NCBI GenBank assembly: GCA_902461025.1
Contig: CABPWC010000037.1
Span: 1-13,675 of the forward strand
Length of the DNA stretch: 13,675 nt
Direction of reading: 5' to 3'
Source of the DNA: an uncultured Streptococcus sp.
Lineage (GTDB): Bacteria; Bacillota; Bacilli; Lactobacillales; Streptococcaceae
Shown here: positions 1-6,957 of the stretch, piece by piece
How positions within the stretch are numbered: position 1 is the stretch's first letter
Layout: each line of letters starts with the position of its first letter
The notes under the pieces: model-generated
What the model saw: the letters and a program-made list of their open reading frames with translations, nothing else
What the model was told of the DNA's origin: nothing
Databases searched by the model: none
Position numbers and translations under genes: made by a program

Positions 1-59
1 GCATTTTTTTCTTGAAGGGCTATAATAAAATTGAAATAGGATATTGGAGGTGTAGACTT

Positions 60-290
60 ATGTCAAGCAAATATTACAAATATCTTCCTTGGATAATTTT
101 AGGTGCTTTCTGCTCTTATCAGTCTGCAAGTCGCTATGCCCAGACTACATTTGATTTATTTTATTTAACCACAATCTTCATGATTGTCTATATGTCTCTA
201 CTATACTTACACGAACATTATTTAAAATATAAATACAAAGATTTATTCATTCGTTTTATGAGTAATTCTAAAAAAGATAAACATCCTTAA
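60..290 (+). CDS. Small putative membrane protein (76 aa)
   Basis: I do not recognise this family. The ATG at 60 is chosen because GGAGG at 46-50 sits 9 bases upstream; the frame also stays open to a TTG at 12, but that start has no ribosome binding site. The protein has a hydrophobic stretch near residues 9-20 and a stronger membrane segment near residues 31-50. A basic, tyrosine-rich tail follows (about residues 54-76, many Lys). It is probably a one- or two-pass membrane protein with a cytoplasmic positively charged C-terminus. It is the only convincing plus-strand gene in the window and it converges on the Nudix gene at a shared terminator. Its promoter and any upstream partner lie outside the window. 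No function is proposed. Confidence 0.6.
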   Translation: MSSKYYKYLPWIILGAFCSYQSASRYAQTTFDLFYLTTIFMIVYMSLLYLHEHYLKYKYKDLFIRFMSNSKKDKHP

Positions 291-305
291 ACATAAAATA
301 ACAAC

Positions 306-346
306 AAAAAGAGGTCGGGACAAAATCCCGACCTCACTTTTTTATT
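306..346. terminator. Bidirectional rho-independent terminator
   Basis: A perfect 10-bp inverted repeat (311-320 GAGGTCGGGA against 326-335 TCCCGACCTC) closes a CAAAA loop. A T-rich tract follows on the plus strand (338-348), and on the minus strand the A-run at 306-310 reads as TTTTT. It therefore suits both converging genes, the small membrane protein and the Nudix gene, whose stop codon (342-344) lies in the T tract. The GGGACAAAA core also appears in the hairpin after cls (9393-9422). Confidence 0.88.
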
Positions 347-1115
347 TTAATCGATAAATAGTGATGACTTCCTTCTGAGGAATCCGTTTAAAACCAACTT
401 CCTCTATGCTATGACCATATTTCGATAAGAAACTCTCACTCGTATCTGATTTCCCTGGGCATAGAGTCTCAATGAGGGCTAAACCATCACTCGCTGTGAA
501 CTCATCCTCTAGTAGATAAAGGAAATGAGGGTCATAGTCGATAGCTTTTTGAATCTTCTGGATGGATGTTTGAATAATGGATAAGTGGTCAAATGCAAAG
601 TCCTTCTCTTCCAGTTCTTTTCCATCCAAATAACACTTACCTGTGTGAAAATCGACATCCACAAGAACGACTTCTTTTGCATCATCTCCTGCCTTAGCCA
701 AGTCAAGAGCTCGACTGGGTAGGTAAACCAAGTGGGCAATGGTAACTGTCCACCCTCTGGGATCACGACCAGGAGTAGATACTGTCACTAGCTGCTCAAT
801 CTTTTCCAGTGGAAGATCAAGATTGATTTCTTCTTTTACCTCACGTTGACAAGCATGGGCAGCATCTTCCCCTTTATCCATAAAACCACCAACTAGCGCT
901 AAGCAATTTTGAAAAGGGTGTGCCTTCCGACGAATCAGAAAGAGTTTCATTTTCCCTTCTACAAAGCAATAGGCTACCATATCCACAGTCACGCTTGGTT
1001 TTTCATACTGAGGGAGTGCTTGCTTGTGGTACCAGTCTAAAAATTCAGCTTGACTAGCGTGAACTTCAAAGTACTCTTTTTCTGTCATCCCGGTTGGAAT
1101 TATCTGATTCATCAT
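342..1115 (-). CDS. Nudix hydrolase-domain protein with NrtR-like C-terminal region
   Basis: The 257-residue protein has a Nudix domain over about residues 40-155. The Nudix box at residues 77-99 (G77, E83, R91-E92, E95-E96) keeps the metal-binding glutamates, and the usual late glycine is Asn98. The C-terminal part (about 195-257) contains the LEDEFT segment. It resembles the winged-helix half of NrtR/ADP-ribose-pyrophosphatase-like regulators, where LPEEFT-type sequence begins the helix-turn-helix. The family includes NAD-metabolism repressors that sense ADP-ribose and active ADP-ribose or nucleotide-sugar hydrolases. The intact box means hydrolysis remains possible. A good ribosome binding site (AAAGGAAG) precedes the double ATG. 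It lies 73 bases after clpC on the same strand with no terminator seen between them, so read-through from the heat-shock operon is possible. Role as regulator or enzyme is unresolved. Confidence 0.82.
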   Translation of the reverse strand: MMNQIIPTGMTEKEYFEVHASQAEFLDWYHKQALPQYEKPSVTVDMVAYCFVEGKMKLFLIRRKAHPFQNCLALVGGFMDKGEDAAHACQREVKEEINLDLPLEKIEQLVTVSTPGRDPRGWTVTIAHLVYLPSRALDLAKAGDDAKEVVLVDVDFHTGKCYLDGKELEEKDFAFDHLSIIQTSIQKIQKAIDYDPHFLYLLEDEFTASDGLALIETLCPGKSDTSESFLSKYGHSIEEVGFKRIPQKEVITIYRLK

Positions 1116-1188
1116 CTTCTACTTCCTTTCTGCTTTTGATGGCAATAAAGAGGACGGATCTACAAATTATAGATTCATAGTTCTTGTT

Positions 1189-3621
1189 TTATACAATGTC
1201 GAATTTCAATTGACCTGCTTTGACACCAATTTTAAGTGTCTTACCTTCTTTCAGTTCACCTGTAAGAAGGAGTTCTGCTAGTTTGTCTTCTACTTCTGTT
1301 TGCAGAGTTCTGCGCAGTGGGCGAGCTCCCATTTCTGGATCATATCCCTTCTGAGCTAGAAGCTTAAGGGCAGATGCTTGGAGTTTCAAGTCAATGCCTT
1401 TTTCTGCCAGGCTTGCAATCAATGGTTTGACCATAATCTTGACCACGTCCTGCATATCTTGACTTGACAAGCTATGGAAGACCACTTTTTCATCAATACG
1501 GTTGATAAACTCTGGGCGATAATTTTTTTTCAACTCTTCGAACATTCGTTTTTCCATATTTTCCTGATCAAAACGAATATCTTTAGCTCCAAAACCGACT
1601 GTCTTGTCATCACGAAGAGCTGTCGCACCAAGGTTTGACGTCATGATAATAATGGTATTAGAAAAATCAACCTTGCGACCCTTACTGTCTGTTAAGACAC
1701 CATCGTCTAAGACCTGCAAGAGCACATTAAAGATATCTGGGTGGGCCTTCTCTACCTCGTCAAAGAGCAAGACTGAGTATGGTTTGTTACGAACCTTCTC
1801 GGTCAATTCGCCACCTTCTTCGTAACCGACATACCCTGGAGGAGCTCCGTTAAGACGGCTGGCTGCGAATTTCTCCATGTACTCACTCATGTCGAAACGG
1901 ATAAGAGCAGACTCGTCATCAAAGAGAACTTCTGCCAAGGCTTTGGCCAATTCAGTTTTACCAACACCTGTCGGTCCAAGGAACATAAAGGAACCAATCG
2001 GACGTTTATTATTGCGGATACCCGATTGATTTCTCCGAATGGCACGACTGATACTAGATACCGCTTGTTCCTGTCCGATAACCCGTTTATGCAGCTCAGT
2101 TTCAAGGTTGAGATACTTCTTGACATCCGTTTGTGTCAATTTTTGAACTGGAATACCTGACAAGCGACTCAAGGTTGTCAAAATATCAGATTCTTTTACT
2201 AGATCTTTATAGACTGGAACTTCCTGTTCTTTTGAAATGAGCTGAGCTGCTTGTTTCCATTTTCCATCCATCAAGGCCTTATCAGCTGGTGTTAAACCTG
2301 ACTCATCTTTTTTGACATGTTTCGATTTATTTTGGACAGTTGCTGCCGCTTCATCCAAAAGATCAATCGCTGAGTCTGGCAAGTGACGGCTGGTCAAATA
2401 GCGATGGGCCATTTTGACAGCTGTTTCTACTGCATCATCTGTAATTTGAACATGGTGGTGTTTCTCATACGTTGCTTTCAAGCCCTGCAAAATAGCCATA
2501 CTATCAGCCACGCTCGGCTCTTCTATCATCACTTTTGCAAAGCGACGAGAAAGGGCCGCATCTTTTTCGATGTGTTTTTGGTATTCTTCCTGAGTAGTCG
2601 CTCCGACAGTCCTCAGAGTTCCACGTGCCAAGGCAGGTTTCAGGATATTGGCCGCATCCAAGGTCGAATCAATACCACTTCCAGACCCCATAATAGTATG
2701 GAGCTCATCGATAAAGAGAATAACCTTACCGTCTTCCTCAATATCTTTGATGATATTGTTCATACGTTCTTCAAAGTCTCCACGGAAACGGGTTCCCGCA
2801 ACCACATTCATCAAATCAAGTTCTAGGACTCGCATCTTAGCCATCTCATCAGGCACATTTCCGTTGGCAATTCGTTGTGCAAGGCCAAGTGCCAGAGCTG
2901 TTTTACCAACACCTGCATCTCCAACTAGAACTGGATTGTTTTTTGTTTTTCGACTCAAGATTTGAATCATACGAGAGATTTCTTGGTCACGCCCGATGAC
3001 TGGCTCTAATTTCCCTGAACGGGCTTGTTCTGTAAGATCATGAGTGTAATCTTCCAATCCACCACTTGGGCTTTGAGGCATGCCCATCATATTGGCCATA
3101 GAATTTTGCCTATCTGCAACTGAGCGATGGCGCTGACGCAGAGCCTTCAAATCTTCTTTTGTCCAACCAGCACGCGCTTCAAGACTACGACGAAGCCCTG
3201 CAATCTTGACTTGGTCCTTCTGATCTTCATAGGAGAAACCTGCTTTTTCTAGAATGCGAGTTGCTAGGGCGTTGCCATCATGCAAGATAGCGTATAGAAG
3301 GTGCTCAGTACCCAATGCTTTGGCATGAACAACTGAAGCAATATGTTCCGCTTCTAATAGTAAGACATTTAAGCGGTAGGAGAAGGGAAGTTCCTGGTAA
3401 TCTTCCTTGTGGTTATAGTTTGCCTCTGTTAATTCTACAGCGACTTCCTCTAAACGATCAATCTCATAAGGGAATTCGTTGAGAGTTGCTCCGGCAACAC
3501 TGTAGCTATGATTGACCATGGCAATCAGTAGGTGCCATGATTCTAGGTAGTCTGCACCAAAGCGACTCGCTACCAGAAAGGCGCTATCGATACATTCTCT
3601 CAATGCTTTTGAATATTTCAT
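1189..3621 (-). CDS. clpC: ATP-dependent Clp protease ATP-binding subunit ClpC (Hsp100 AAA+ unfoldase)
   Basis: This 810-residue AAA+ unfoldase feeds damaged or regulated proteins to the ClpP protease in the cytoplasm. Two Clp-N repeats occupy about residues 1-145. The first ATPase module has Walker A GDAGVGKT at 234-241 and Walker B ILFIDE at 301-306. A short middle domain lies around 427-475. The second module has Walker A GPTGVGKT at 549-556 and Walker B VLLFDE at 617-622. A VGF tripeptide near 675-677 is in the position of the ClpP-docking loop of ClpA/ClpC proteins. Length and domain order are full for ClpC, and no inactivating change is seen. The ATG lies 6 bases after the ctsR stop, with an A/G-rich ribosome binding site inside the ctsR tail, so the two are co-transcribed and CtsR-regulated. 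Confidence 0.97.
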   Translation of the reverse strand: MKYSKALRECIDSAFLVASRFGADYLESWHLLIAMVNHSYSVAGATLNEFPYEIDRLEEVAVELTEANYNHKEDYQELPFSYRLNVLLLEAEHIASVVHAKALGTEHLLYAILHDGNALATRILEKAGFSYEDQKDQVKIAGLRRSLEARAGWTKEDLKALRQRHRSVADRQNSMANMMGMPQSPSGGLEDYTHDLTEQARSGKLEPVIGRDQEISRMIQILSRKTKNNPVLVGDAGVGKTALALGLAQRIANGNVPDEMAKMRVLELDLMNVVAGTRFRGDFEERMNNIIKDIEEDGKVILFIDELHTIMGSGSGIDSTLDAANILKPALARGTLRTVGATTQEEYQKHIEKDAALSRRFAKVMIEEPSVADSMAILQGLKATYEKHHHVQITDDAVETAVKMAHRYLTSRHLPDSAIDLLDEAAATVQNKSKHVKKDESGLTPADKALMDGKWKQAAQLISKEQEVPVYKDLVKESDILTTLSRLSGIPVQKLTQTDVKKYLNLETELHKRVIGQEQAVSSISRAIRRNQSGIRNNKRPIGSFMFLGPTGVGKTELAKALAEVLFDDESALIRFDMSEYMEKFAASRLNGAPPGYVGYEEGGELTEKVRNKPYSVLLFDEVEKAHPDIFNVLLQVLDDGVLTDSKGRKVDFSNTIIIMTSNLGATALRDDKTVGFGAKDIRFDQENMEKRMFEELKKNYRPEFINRIDEKVVFHSLSSQDMQDVVKIMVKPLIASLAEKGIDLKLQASALKLLAQKGYDPEMGARPLRRTLQTEVEDKLAELLLTGELKEGKTLKIGVKAGQLKFDIV

Positions 3622-3627
3622 GTCGTT

Positions 3628-4086
3628 TTATTTTCCTTTTCTATCTACTTCATGCAACAACTGACGAAGCATATTGGCACGAATACGATTAGCTTCCTCA
3701 CCTAGAATTCGGTCTGTCCCCGTAGCTAATAATAGATTCATCTCTTGGCGGGTCATGAGTTCTTGTTCGACTAAGAGTCTTAAAACATCTTCAAAGATGA
3801 CTTGGTTCACCTCATCACCCACTGAATACAACAAATCACGAAGCATATCATGATGGTTAGAGAATTCAATTCGACCAATGCGAATATAGCCCCCGCCACC
3901 ACGTTTGCTCTCAACTAGATAGCCTCTACTCTCTGTAAAACGAGTCTTAATCACATAGTTAATCTGGCTAGGTACGACTTGAAAGGTATCCGCTAGCTGG
4001 CTTCGTTGTAATTCTACGATACCAGATTGTTCTAAAATCGCCTTGATATAGGCTTCAATATGGTCCGATGTATTTTTAAATTTCAT
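3628..4086 (-). CDS. ctsR: Heat-shock transcriptional repressor CtsR
   Basis: This 152-residue class III heat-shock repressor binds heptad direct repeats upstream of clp and chaperone genes. The N-terminal DNA-binding domain (about 1-72) includes the glycine-rich wing RGGGG at residues 62-66. In the Bacillus protein the equivalent loop is the thermosensing element. The C-terminal helical dimerisation part runs from about 75 to 152. A strong ribosome binding site (GGAGG) precedes the ATG at 4086. The gene is first in ctsR-clpC. Unlike the Bacillus arrangement, no mcsA/mcsB lies between the two, as is usual for streptococci, so control by the McsB arginine kinase is not expected from this locus. 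An operator in its own promoter implies autoregulation. Confidence 0.96.
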   Translation of the reverse strand: MKFKNTSDHIEAYIKAILEQSGIVELQRSQLADTFQVVPSQINYVIKTRFTESRGYLVESKRGGGGYIRIGRIEFSNHHDMLRDLLYSVGDEVNQVIFEDVLRLLVEQELMTRQEMNLLLATGTDRILGEEANRIRANMLRQLLHEVDRKGK

Positions 4087-4109
4087 AGCTTACTACCTCC
4101 TTCTTCAAC

Positions 4110-4126
4110 TTTGACCATCTTTGACT
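4110..4126 (-). promoter_or_regulatory. CtsR operator (heptad direct repeat)
   Basis: Read on the minus strand this is AGTCAAA-GAT-GGTCAAA, a match to the CtsR box consensus (A/G)GTCAAANAN(A/G)GTCAAA at every specified position. It starts immediately after the -10 hexamer, so bound CtsR would cover the transcription start. The ctsR ATG is 23 bases downstream. Confidence 0.92.
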
Positions 4127-4155
4127 ATACTATCATTTAAGACTCTATAAGTCAA
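4127..4155 (-). promoter_or_regulatory. Sigma-A-type promoter of ctsR-clpC
   Basis: On the minus strand, TTGACT (4150-4155) and TAGTAT (4127-4132) are separated by exactly 17 bases. This is a near-consensus vegetative promoter abutting the CtsR box, consistent with strong expression held down by the repressor. Confidence 0.8.
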
Positions 4156-4249
4156 ATTTTAAGGGCTCAAAGCTTGAAAATACTGATTTCCTTAAAAATA
4201 CGATGGTATTAAGACACCTTGGTTTTTCTTTAAAGTTCCTTAAAAAGTC

Positions 4250-4276
4250 CACAAAAAAGAGCCCTTAAAAGGGCCT
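4250..4276 (-). terminator. Rho-independent terminator after the small-gene island
   Basis: On the minus strand a short G+C stem (GCCCTT/AAGGGC, 4261-4266 with 4269-4274) is followed by a run of six T (4252-4257 on the plus strand as A). It lies between the stop of the 102-residue ORF (4312) and the ctsR promoter, so it would insulate ctsR from transcription of the island. Confidence 0.65.
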
Positions 4277-4311
4277 TGATAGCAAAAAAATTCCCAATCG
4301 AAACAAATAGT

Positions 4312-4620
4312 TCATAACTTCCTATCTGAGAAAAAATCTCTCCAGAAAGGATTTTCGCTATCAAAAATTCTAACTTCTTCTTCCGTCATATTATGAGGAT
4401 AGTCAAGAAAAAGGTTATAAATTTTTTTCTTGTCAAAGCTGAACAGAAACTCTCCTATAACACCTATCTTATCAATCCACCAAACTTTTGACTCTTCACT
4501 ATCTTTGTAAAAATCACTGTACCCTTCAAGATTAGATTCCGAAAAAATGAGTTCATCTATTTCATCTATTTCATCGAATGGGGCTTGTTTGCTGTAGTCA
4601 TTTAATTCATTATTTAACAT
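4312..4620 (-). CDS. Small acidic hypothetical protein, possible orphan immunity protein
   Basis: This 102-residue protein is acidic and aromatic-rich. It has a WWIDKIGVIGEFLFSFDKKK core (about residues 47-66) and a C-terminal ENPFWRDFF segment (about 89-97). It has no signal peptide or membrane segment and is probably cytosolic. The core reminds me of a small streptococcal domain of unknown function found near polymorphic-toxin loci; that is recollection, not a search result. It is the last gene of the AT-rich island and is followed by a terminator. No strong ribosome binding site is visible before the ATG, so translation may be weak. An immunity role is inferred only from size, acidity and neighbourhood. 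Confidence 0.6.
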   Translation of the reverse strand: MLNNELNDYSKQAPFDEIDEIDELIFSESNLEGYSDFYKDSEESKVWWIDKIGVIGEFLFSFDKKKIYNLFLDYPHNMTEEEVRIFDSENPFWRDFFSDRKL

Positions 4621-4650
4621 TATTTAATCACTTTTTGTTATCTCTTAAAA

Positions 4651-4926
4651 TTACCACCAGGTAAATGATTTCTCGCTTGGTAATTCTCCTCTATCCCACA
4701 TCTGCTTCACTGCTCCACGAGCCTTGTTTGCATAATAGGGTGCCCCAAGTTCTTTATCATAATTTGACTCGATAGCAACTGTAACTTCACCAGTTTGCTC
4801 ATCAATCTCAATCATACCTGGGTCACGGTTTTCAGGAATATACCAATATCCTAAAATACTAGAATTAAAAATTTTAATTAGTTTAAGTATTGCTTTTTTC
4901 CTATATTCTAAAGTCGCTCAAGTCAT
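4651..4926 (-). pseudogene. Small gene with a stop at codon 3 (possible degraded immunity gene)
   Basis: An ATG at 4926 directly follows the TAA of the preceding fragment (TAA-ATG junction). Codon 3 is TGA (4918-4920), after which the same frame is open for 88 codons to TAA at 4651. The downstream peptide is protein-like: it contains ILGYWYIPENRDPG, then GMIEIDEQTGEVTVAIES, then YYANKARGAVKQMW, and ends in FTWW. No ATG, GTG or TTG occurs between the TGA and the internal ATG of GMIEID. The simplest reading is a 91-residue gene killed by one nonsense change near its start, or one expressed only as a C-terminal fragment. The pattern of acidic beta-strand and helix ending in Trp-aromatic resembles small immunity proteins, but I cannot name the family. 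Confidence 0.5.
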
Positions 4927-5040
4927 TTAGTACCACACAACTTGCCCTGATTCTTTCAAGCCACCGTCTTCATTTTTTAGATTTATAATACATTTTGACA
5001 CATTGAACGGATTGATTGCTATAGTTTCTGTGTAACACAC
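4927..5040 (-). pseudogene. C-terminal fragment of a small unknown gene
   Basis: A 37-codon open stretch begins at a GTG that overlaps the TAG stop of the upstream gene (TAGTG) and ends YT...KESGQVVWY at TAA 4927-4929. The reading frame is the same as that of the following broken gene and abuts its ATG. It has no convincing start signal and is short, so it is best read as the remaining end of a lost small gene. It could also be a tiny translationally coupled ORF. Confidence 0.3.
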
Positions 5041-5404
5041 TATGATTGACTATCCGATAGCGTAAATACTGCCACTTTATTCATCAATTCATCCTCTGTG
5101 TAGTCAATTGCAAATGTATCCATTTCAAAAAAAGATTTTGGTGGGGTTGAATCCACAAAAGGGAGACTATTTATCCTATACTCTTTGTCTCCAATTTTTA
5201 CAAATTGATTAACTCTTAATTCAGAAAAGTCTGGATTTTCAACTGTAATAGAGACCAAACGATTTGCAATTCTGTAAACAACAATGATTCTATTTCTCAT
5301 ATAATTACCTACTACACAAATACTTGATTTAAAGTAAGTACCTCGGCCATTAACATTTAATTCAAGATCTGCGCCTATATATTTTTAATTTCTTCTTTTT
5401 TCAT
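5040..5404 (-). pseudogene. Small unknown gene apparently frameshifted near its start
   Basis: The longest intact frame begins at ATG 5300 (86 codons, MRNRII...SDSQS), but it has no ribosome binding site. The same frame is open a further 27 codons upstream with protein-like content (IGADLELNVNGRGTYFKSS). Just beyond, an ATG at 5404 with an upstream AGGTGGA begins MKKEEIKNI and then hits TAG. One added base in the AT-rich run around 5377-5388 would join these into a single protein of about 121 residues starting MKKEEIKN. I therefore call it a one-base frameshift; a short product from ATG 5300 cannot be excluded. Function is unknown; it sits among other small immunity-like genes. Confidence 0.5.
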
Positions 5405-5451
5405 ACAATACCATTCCACCTATAAACTCAAAGAACAAGATAAGCCCAAAT

Positions 5452-5727
5452 TTAGCTATCTACTAGTTGTTTTGCTTTTTCATAGTAAGTCTTTAAAAAA
5501 TTTTGGCACAATTCTCTGTTCTCTGTATCTTCTTCGACATAGAAATAATACATTTGTTCATCATTAATAACATCAAAAAGAGGTTCATTCTCTGCTATCA
5601 AACCGTCAGCAAAAGCCTCATCTTCGCCTAATTTAGCAGTGAGCTCAAGAAAAAAGTCATAGTAATCATCAACATCACCACTTACACCTCTTTTTAGCAT
5701 ATCTAATACTTGTTGACTGTATCTCAT
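5452..5727 (-). CDS. Small acidic hypothetical protein (91 aa), possible immunity protein
   Basis: This protein of unknown family is strongly acidic, with about two Asp/Glu for every Lys/Arg. It is predicted largely helical, with aromatic-rich stretches around residues 22-27 (YYDFFL) and 59-64 (MYYFYV). It has no signal peptide or membrane segment. The start is well supported: AGGAG lies about 5 bases before the ATG at 5727. A small acidic cytosolic protein in a row of similar ORFs without a toxin is the usual look of an orphan immunity gene, but that is inference from context. The broken gene downstream begins about 50 bases after its stop, in the same orientation. Confidence 0.65.
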   Translation of the reverse strand: MRYSQQVLDMLKRGVSGDVDDYYDFFLELTAKLGEDEAFADGLIAENEPLFDVINDEQMYYFYVEEDTENRELCQNFLKTYYEKAKQLVDS

Positions 5728-5777
5728 AACAACTCCTCTTTCTAATTATAAGACAACACTTCACCTACACTGAATCA

Positions 5778-6122
5778 TCATTTTTCAATCATCCTGATGA
5801 TTTCTTTTAAGGTTGGCTTGGTCTTTCTAATTCTATCCCATGATCTCATTTTTAAAAAAGTTGGTAAAGGAATGCCATTTATTTTAGGCATTTCTTTAGA
5901 TAATTTATATTTTTGTCTAATTTTATCTTTATTATCCATTACATACTGATTACGAGGTAAACAATAAAAAATACCCTCGCCAAAATAACTTAGCTCTTCA
6001 TCGGATATTTCAATAAGTTCTTCCGGTTTTACAAAAATAGCTCTATTCACTCTATCTTTTCCGTCAGAAAAAACCTTTTCTATAAAATCTTTATCAAATC
6101 CCATTTTTAAACCATGTTTCAT
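5778..6122 (-). CDS. Small basic hypothetical protein (114 aa), N-terminus uncertain
   Basis: The family is unknown. The protein has an acidic middle (about residues 33-49) and a basic C-terminal third rich in Lys/Arg (SWDRIRKTKPTLKEIIRM). No membrane segment or catalytic motif is recognised. The continuous frame starts at ATG 6122 with no clear ribosome binding site. Ten bases upstream another ATG (6132), preceded by AAAAGGG, begins MKKNETWFKNG and ends at TGA a base out of frame. Removing one base in the G run would splice that start onto FDKDFIEK. Either the annotated start is correct or the gene carries a recent frameshift. It is first in the small-gene island, just downstream of the thiamine-operon terminator. 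Confidence 0.5.
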   Translation of the reverse strand: MKHGLKMGFDKDFIEKVFSDGKDRVNRAIFVKPEELIEISDEELSYFGEGIFYCLPRNQYVMDNKDKIRQKYKLSKEMPKINGIPLPTFLKMRSWDRIRKTKPTLKEIIRMIEK

Positions 6123-6174
6123 TTTTCTTCATTATAGCCCTTTTAGTTCCTTCTCGCAAGTTAGTTTCCCTTTT

Positions 6175-6223
6175 TTAAAAGGCAAAAGAGAGCTGGCAAA
6201 GTATAAACTTCACCAACTCTCTT
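6175..6223 (-). terminator. Rho-independent terminator of the thiamine transport operon
   Basis: On the minus strand a 16-bp stem with three wobble pairs (6208-6223 with 6186-6201) closes a six-base loop and is followed by TTTTGCCTTTT. It lies 6 bases past the ATPase stop codon. Confidence 0.85.
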
Positions 6224-6228
6224 CATTT

Positions 6229-6957
6229 CTAATTATTTAAGCCCAACTCCGCTAAAATCTGGCGTTTATAGGCAATTTTTTGAACTTCCTTGTCTTCGCC
6301 TTCAGACCAATCAAGTTTGACTTCAGAAACAATCTGCCCAGGGCGATTTTTCAAGATATAGATGCGGTCACTGAGATTGAGGGCCTCCTCGATACTATGC
6401 GTGATGATGAGTGTCGTCAACTCCAGCTGTTTGTGAATATCTAGATACCAAGCATGAAGTTCCATTTTGGTCATCTCATCCAAGGCGCTAAAGGCCTCAT
6501 CTAGAAGAAAGAGCTTATGCCCGAAAAGGTAGGTACGGAGTAAAGCAACACGCTGACGCATCCCGCCACTGAGCTCATGAGGATACTTGTCTCGTACAGC
6601 CGTTAACTGAAAAGTCGCAAGGATTTCATCTGCGCGAGCAATAGCTTCTGCCTTATCCACCTTTTGAATCAAGAGGGGCAGGATGATATTCCCAAGGACC
6701 GTCTTATGCTCCAAGAGCAAGTCTTTTTGTAGCATATAGCTCACGCGCCCCTTGGGATTTTCCTCTCCATCAAGAATGATTCGCCCAGACTGGACTTCCA
6801 AAATCCCTGCAATCAAGTTAAAGAGGGTGGTCTTACCTACACCACTAGGTCCTAGGATAGAGACCACTTCACCTGAAGTCACCTGCAGATTAATATCCTT
6901 TAAAATCTTTTCATTGTCGTAGGCATAGCTTACGTGTTCTAATCTAATTTCTGTCAT
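6229..6957 (-). CDS. ABC transporter ATP-binding protein, thiamine/pyrimidine-precursor uptake
   Basis: This is the ATPase subunit (242 residues) of a SsuB/TauB/ThiZ-type importer. Walker A GPSGVGKTT is at 36-44, the Q-loop is at Q77, and the signature LSGGMRQR is at 129-136. Walker B LFLLDEAFSALD is at 149-160 and the switch His at H187. All catalytic motifs are intact. It would sit on the cytoplasmic face and power the permease encoded upstream. Its ATG overlaps the lipoprotein stop by one base (TAATG), indicating translational coupling. It is the last gene of the TPP-riboswitch operon. Family and riboswitch together point to HMP or a related thiamine pyrimidine precursor as substrate (a ThiZ role), but substrate is inferred. 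Confidence 0.92.
   Translation of the reverse strand: MTEIRLEHVSYAYDNEKILKDINLQVTSGEVVSILGPSGVGKTTLFNLIAGILEVQSGRIILDGEENPKGRVSYMLQKDLLLEHKTVLGNIILPLLIQKVDKAEAIARADEILATFQLTAVRDKYPHELSGGMRQRVALLRTYLFGHKLFLLDEAFSALDEMTKMELHAWYLDIHKQLELTTLIITHSIEEALNLSDRIYILKNRPGQIVSEVKLDWSEGEDKEVQKIAYKRQILAELGLNN

Noticed and set aside
16..26. AGGGCTATAAT shared with the minus strand near 6130-6140
   Set aside because: A 12-base match is expected by chance between positions in a 13.7-kb AT-rich window. No longer similarity surrounds it.
2383..2826. 147-codon plus-strand ORF (and several shorter ones) opposite clpC
   Set aside because: These are antisense shadows of a strongly conserved gene. No ribosome binding site or recognisable protein features.
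4156..4250. Gap between the ctsR promoter and the island terminator
   Set aside because: I looked for a small gene, an sRNA or a second promoter and saw no convincing signal.
5385..5456. Minus-strand hydrophobic stretch ending GGMVLYEKRRN, possible remnant of a membrane protein
   Set aside because: It is only about 23 codons, has no start, and overlaps both the end of the 91-residue gene and the start of the frameshifted gene. It could be a real remnant, but chance cannot be excluded.
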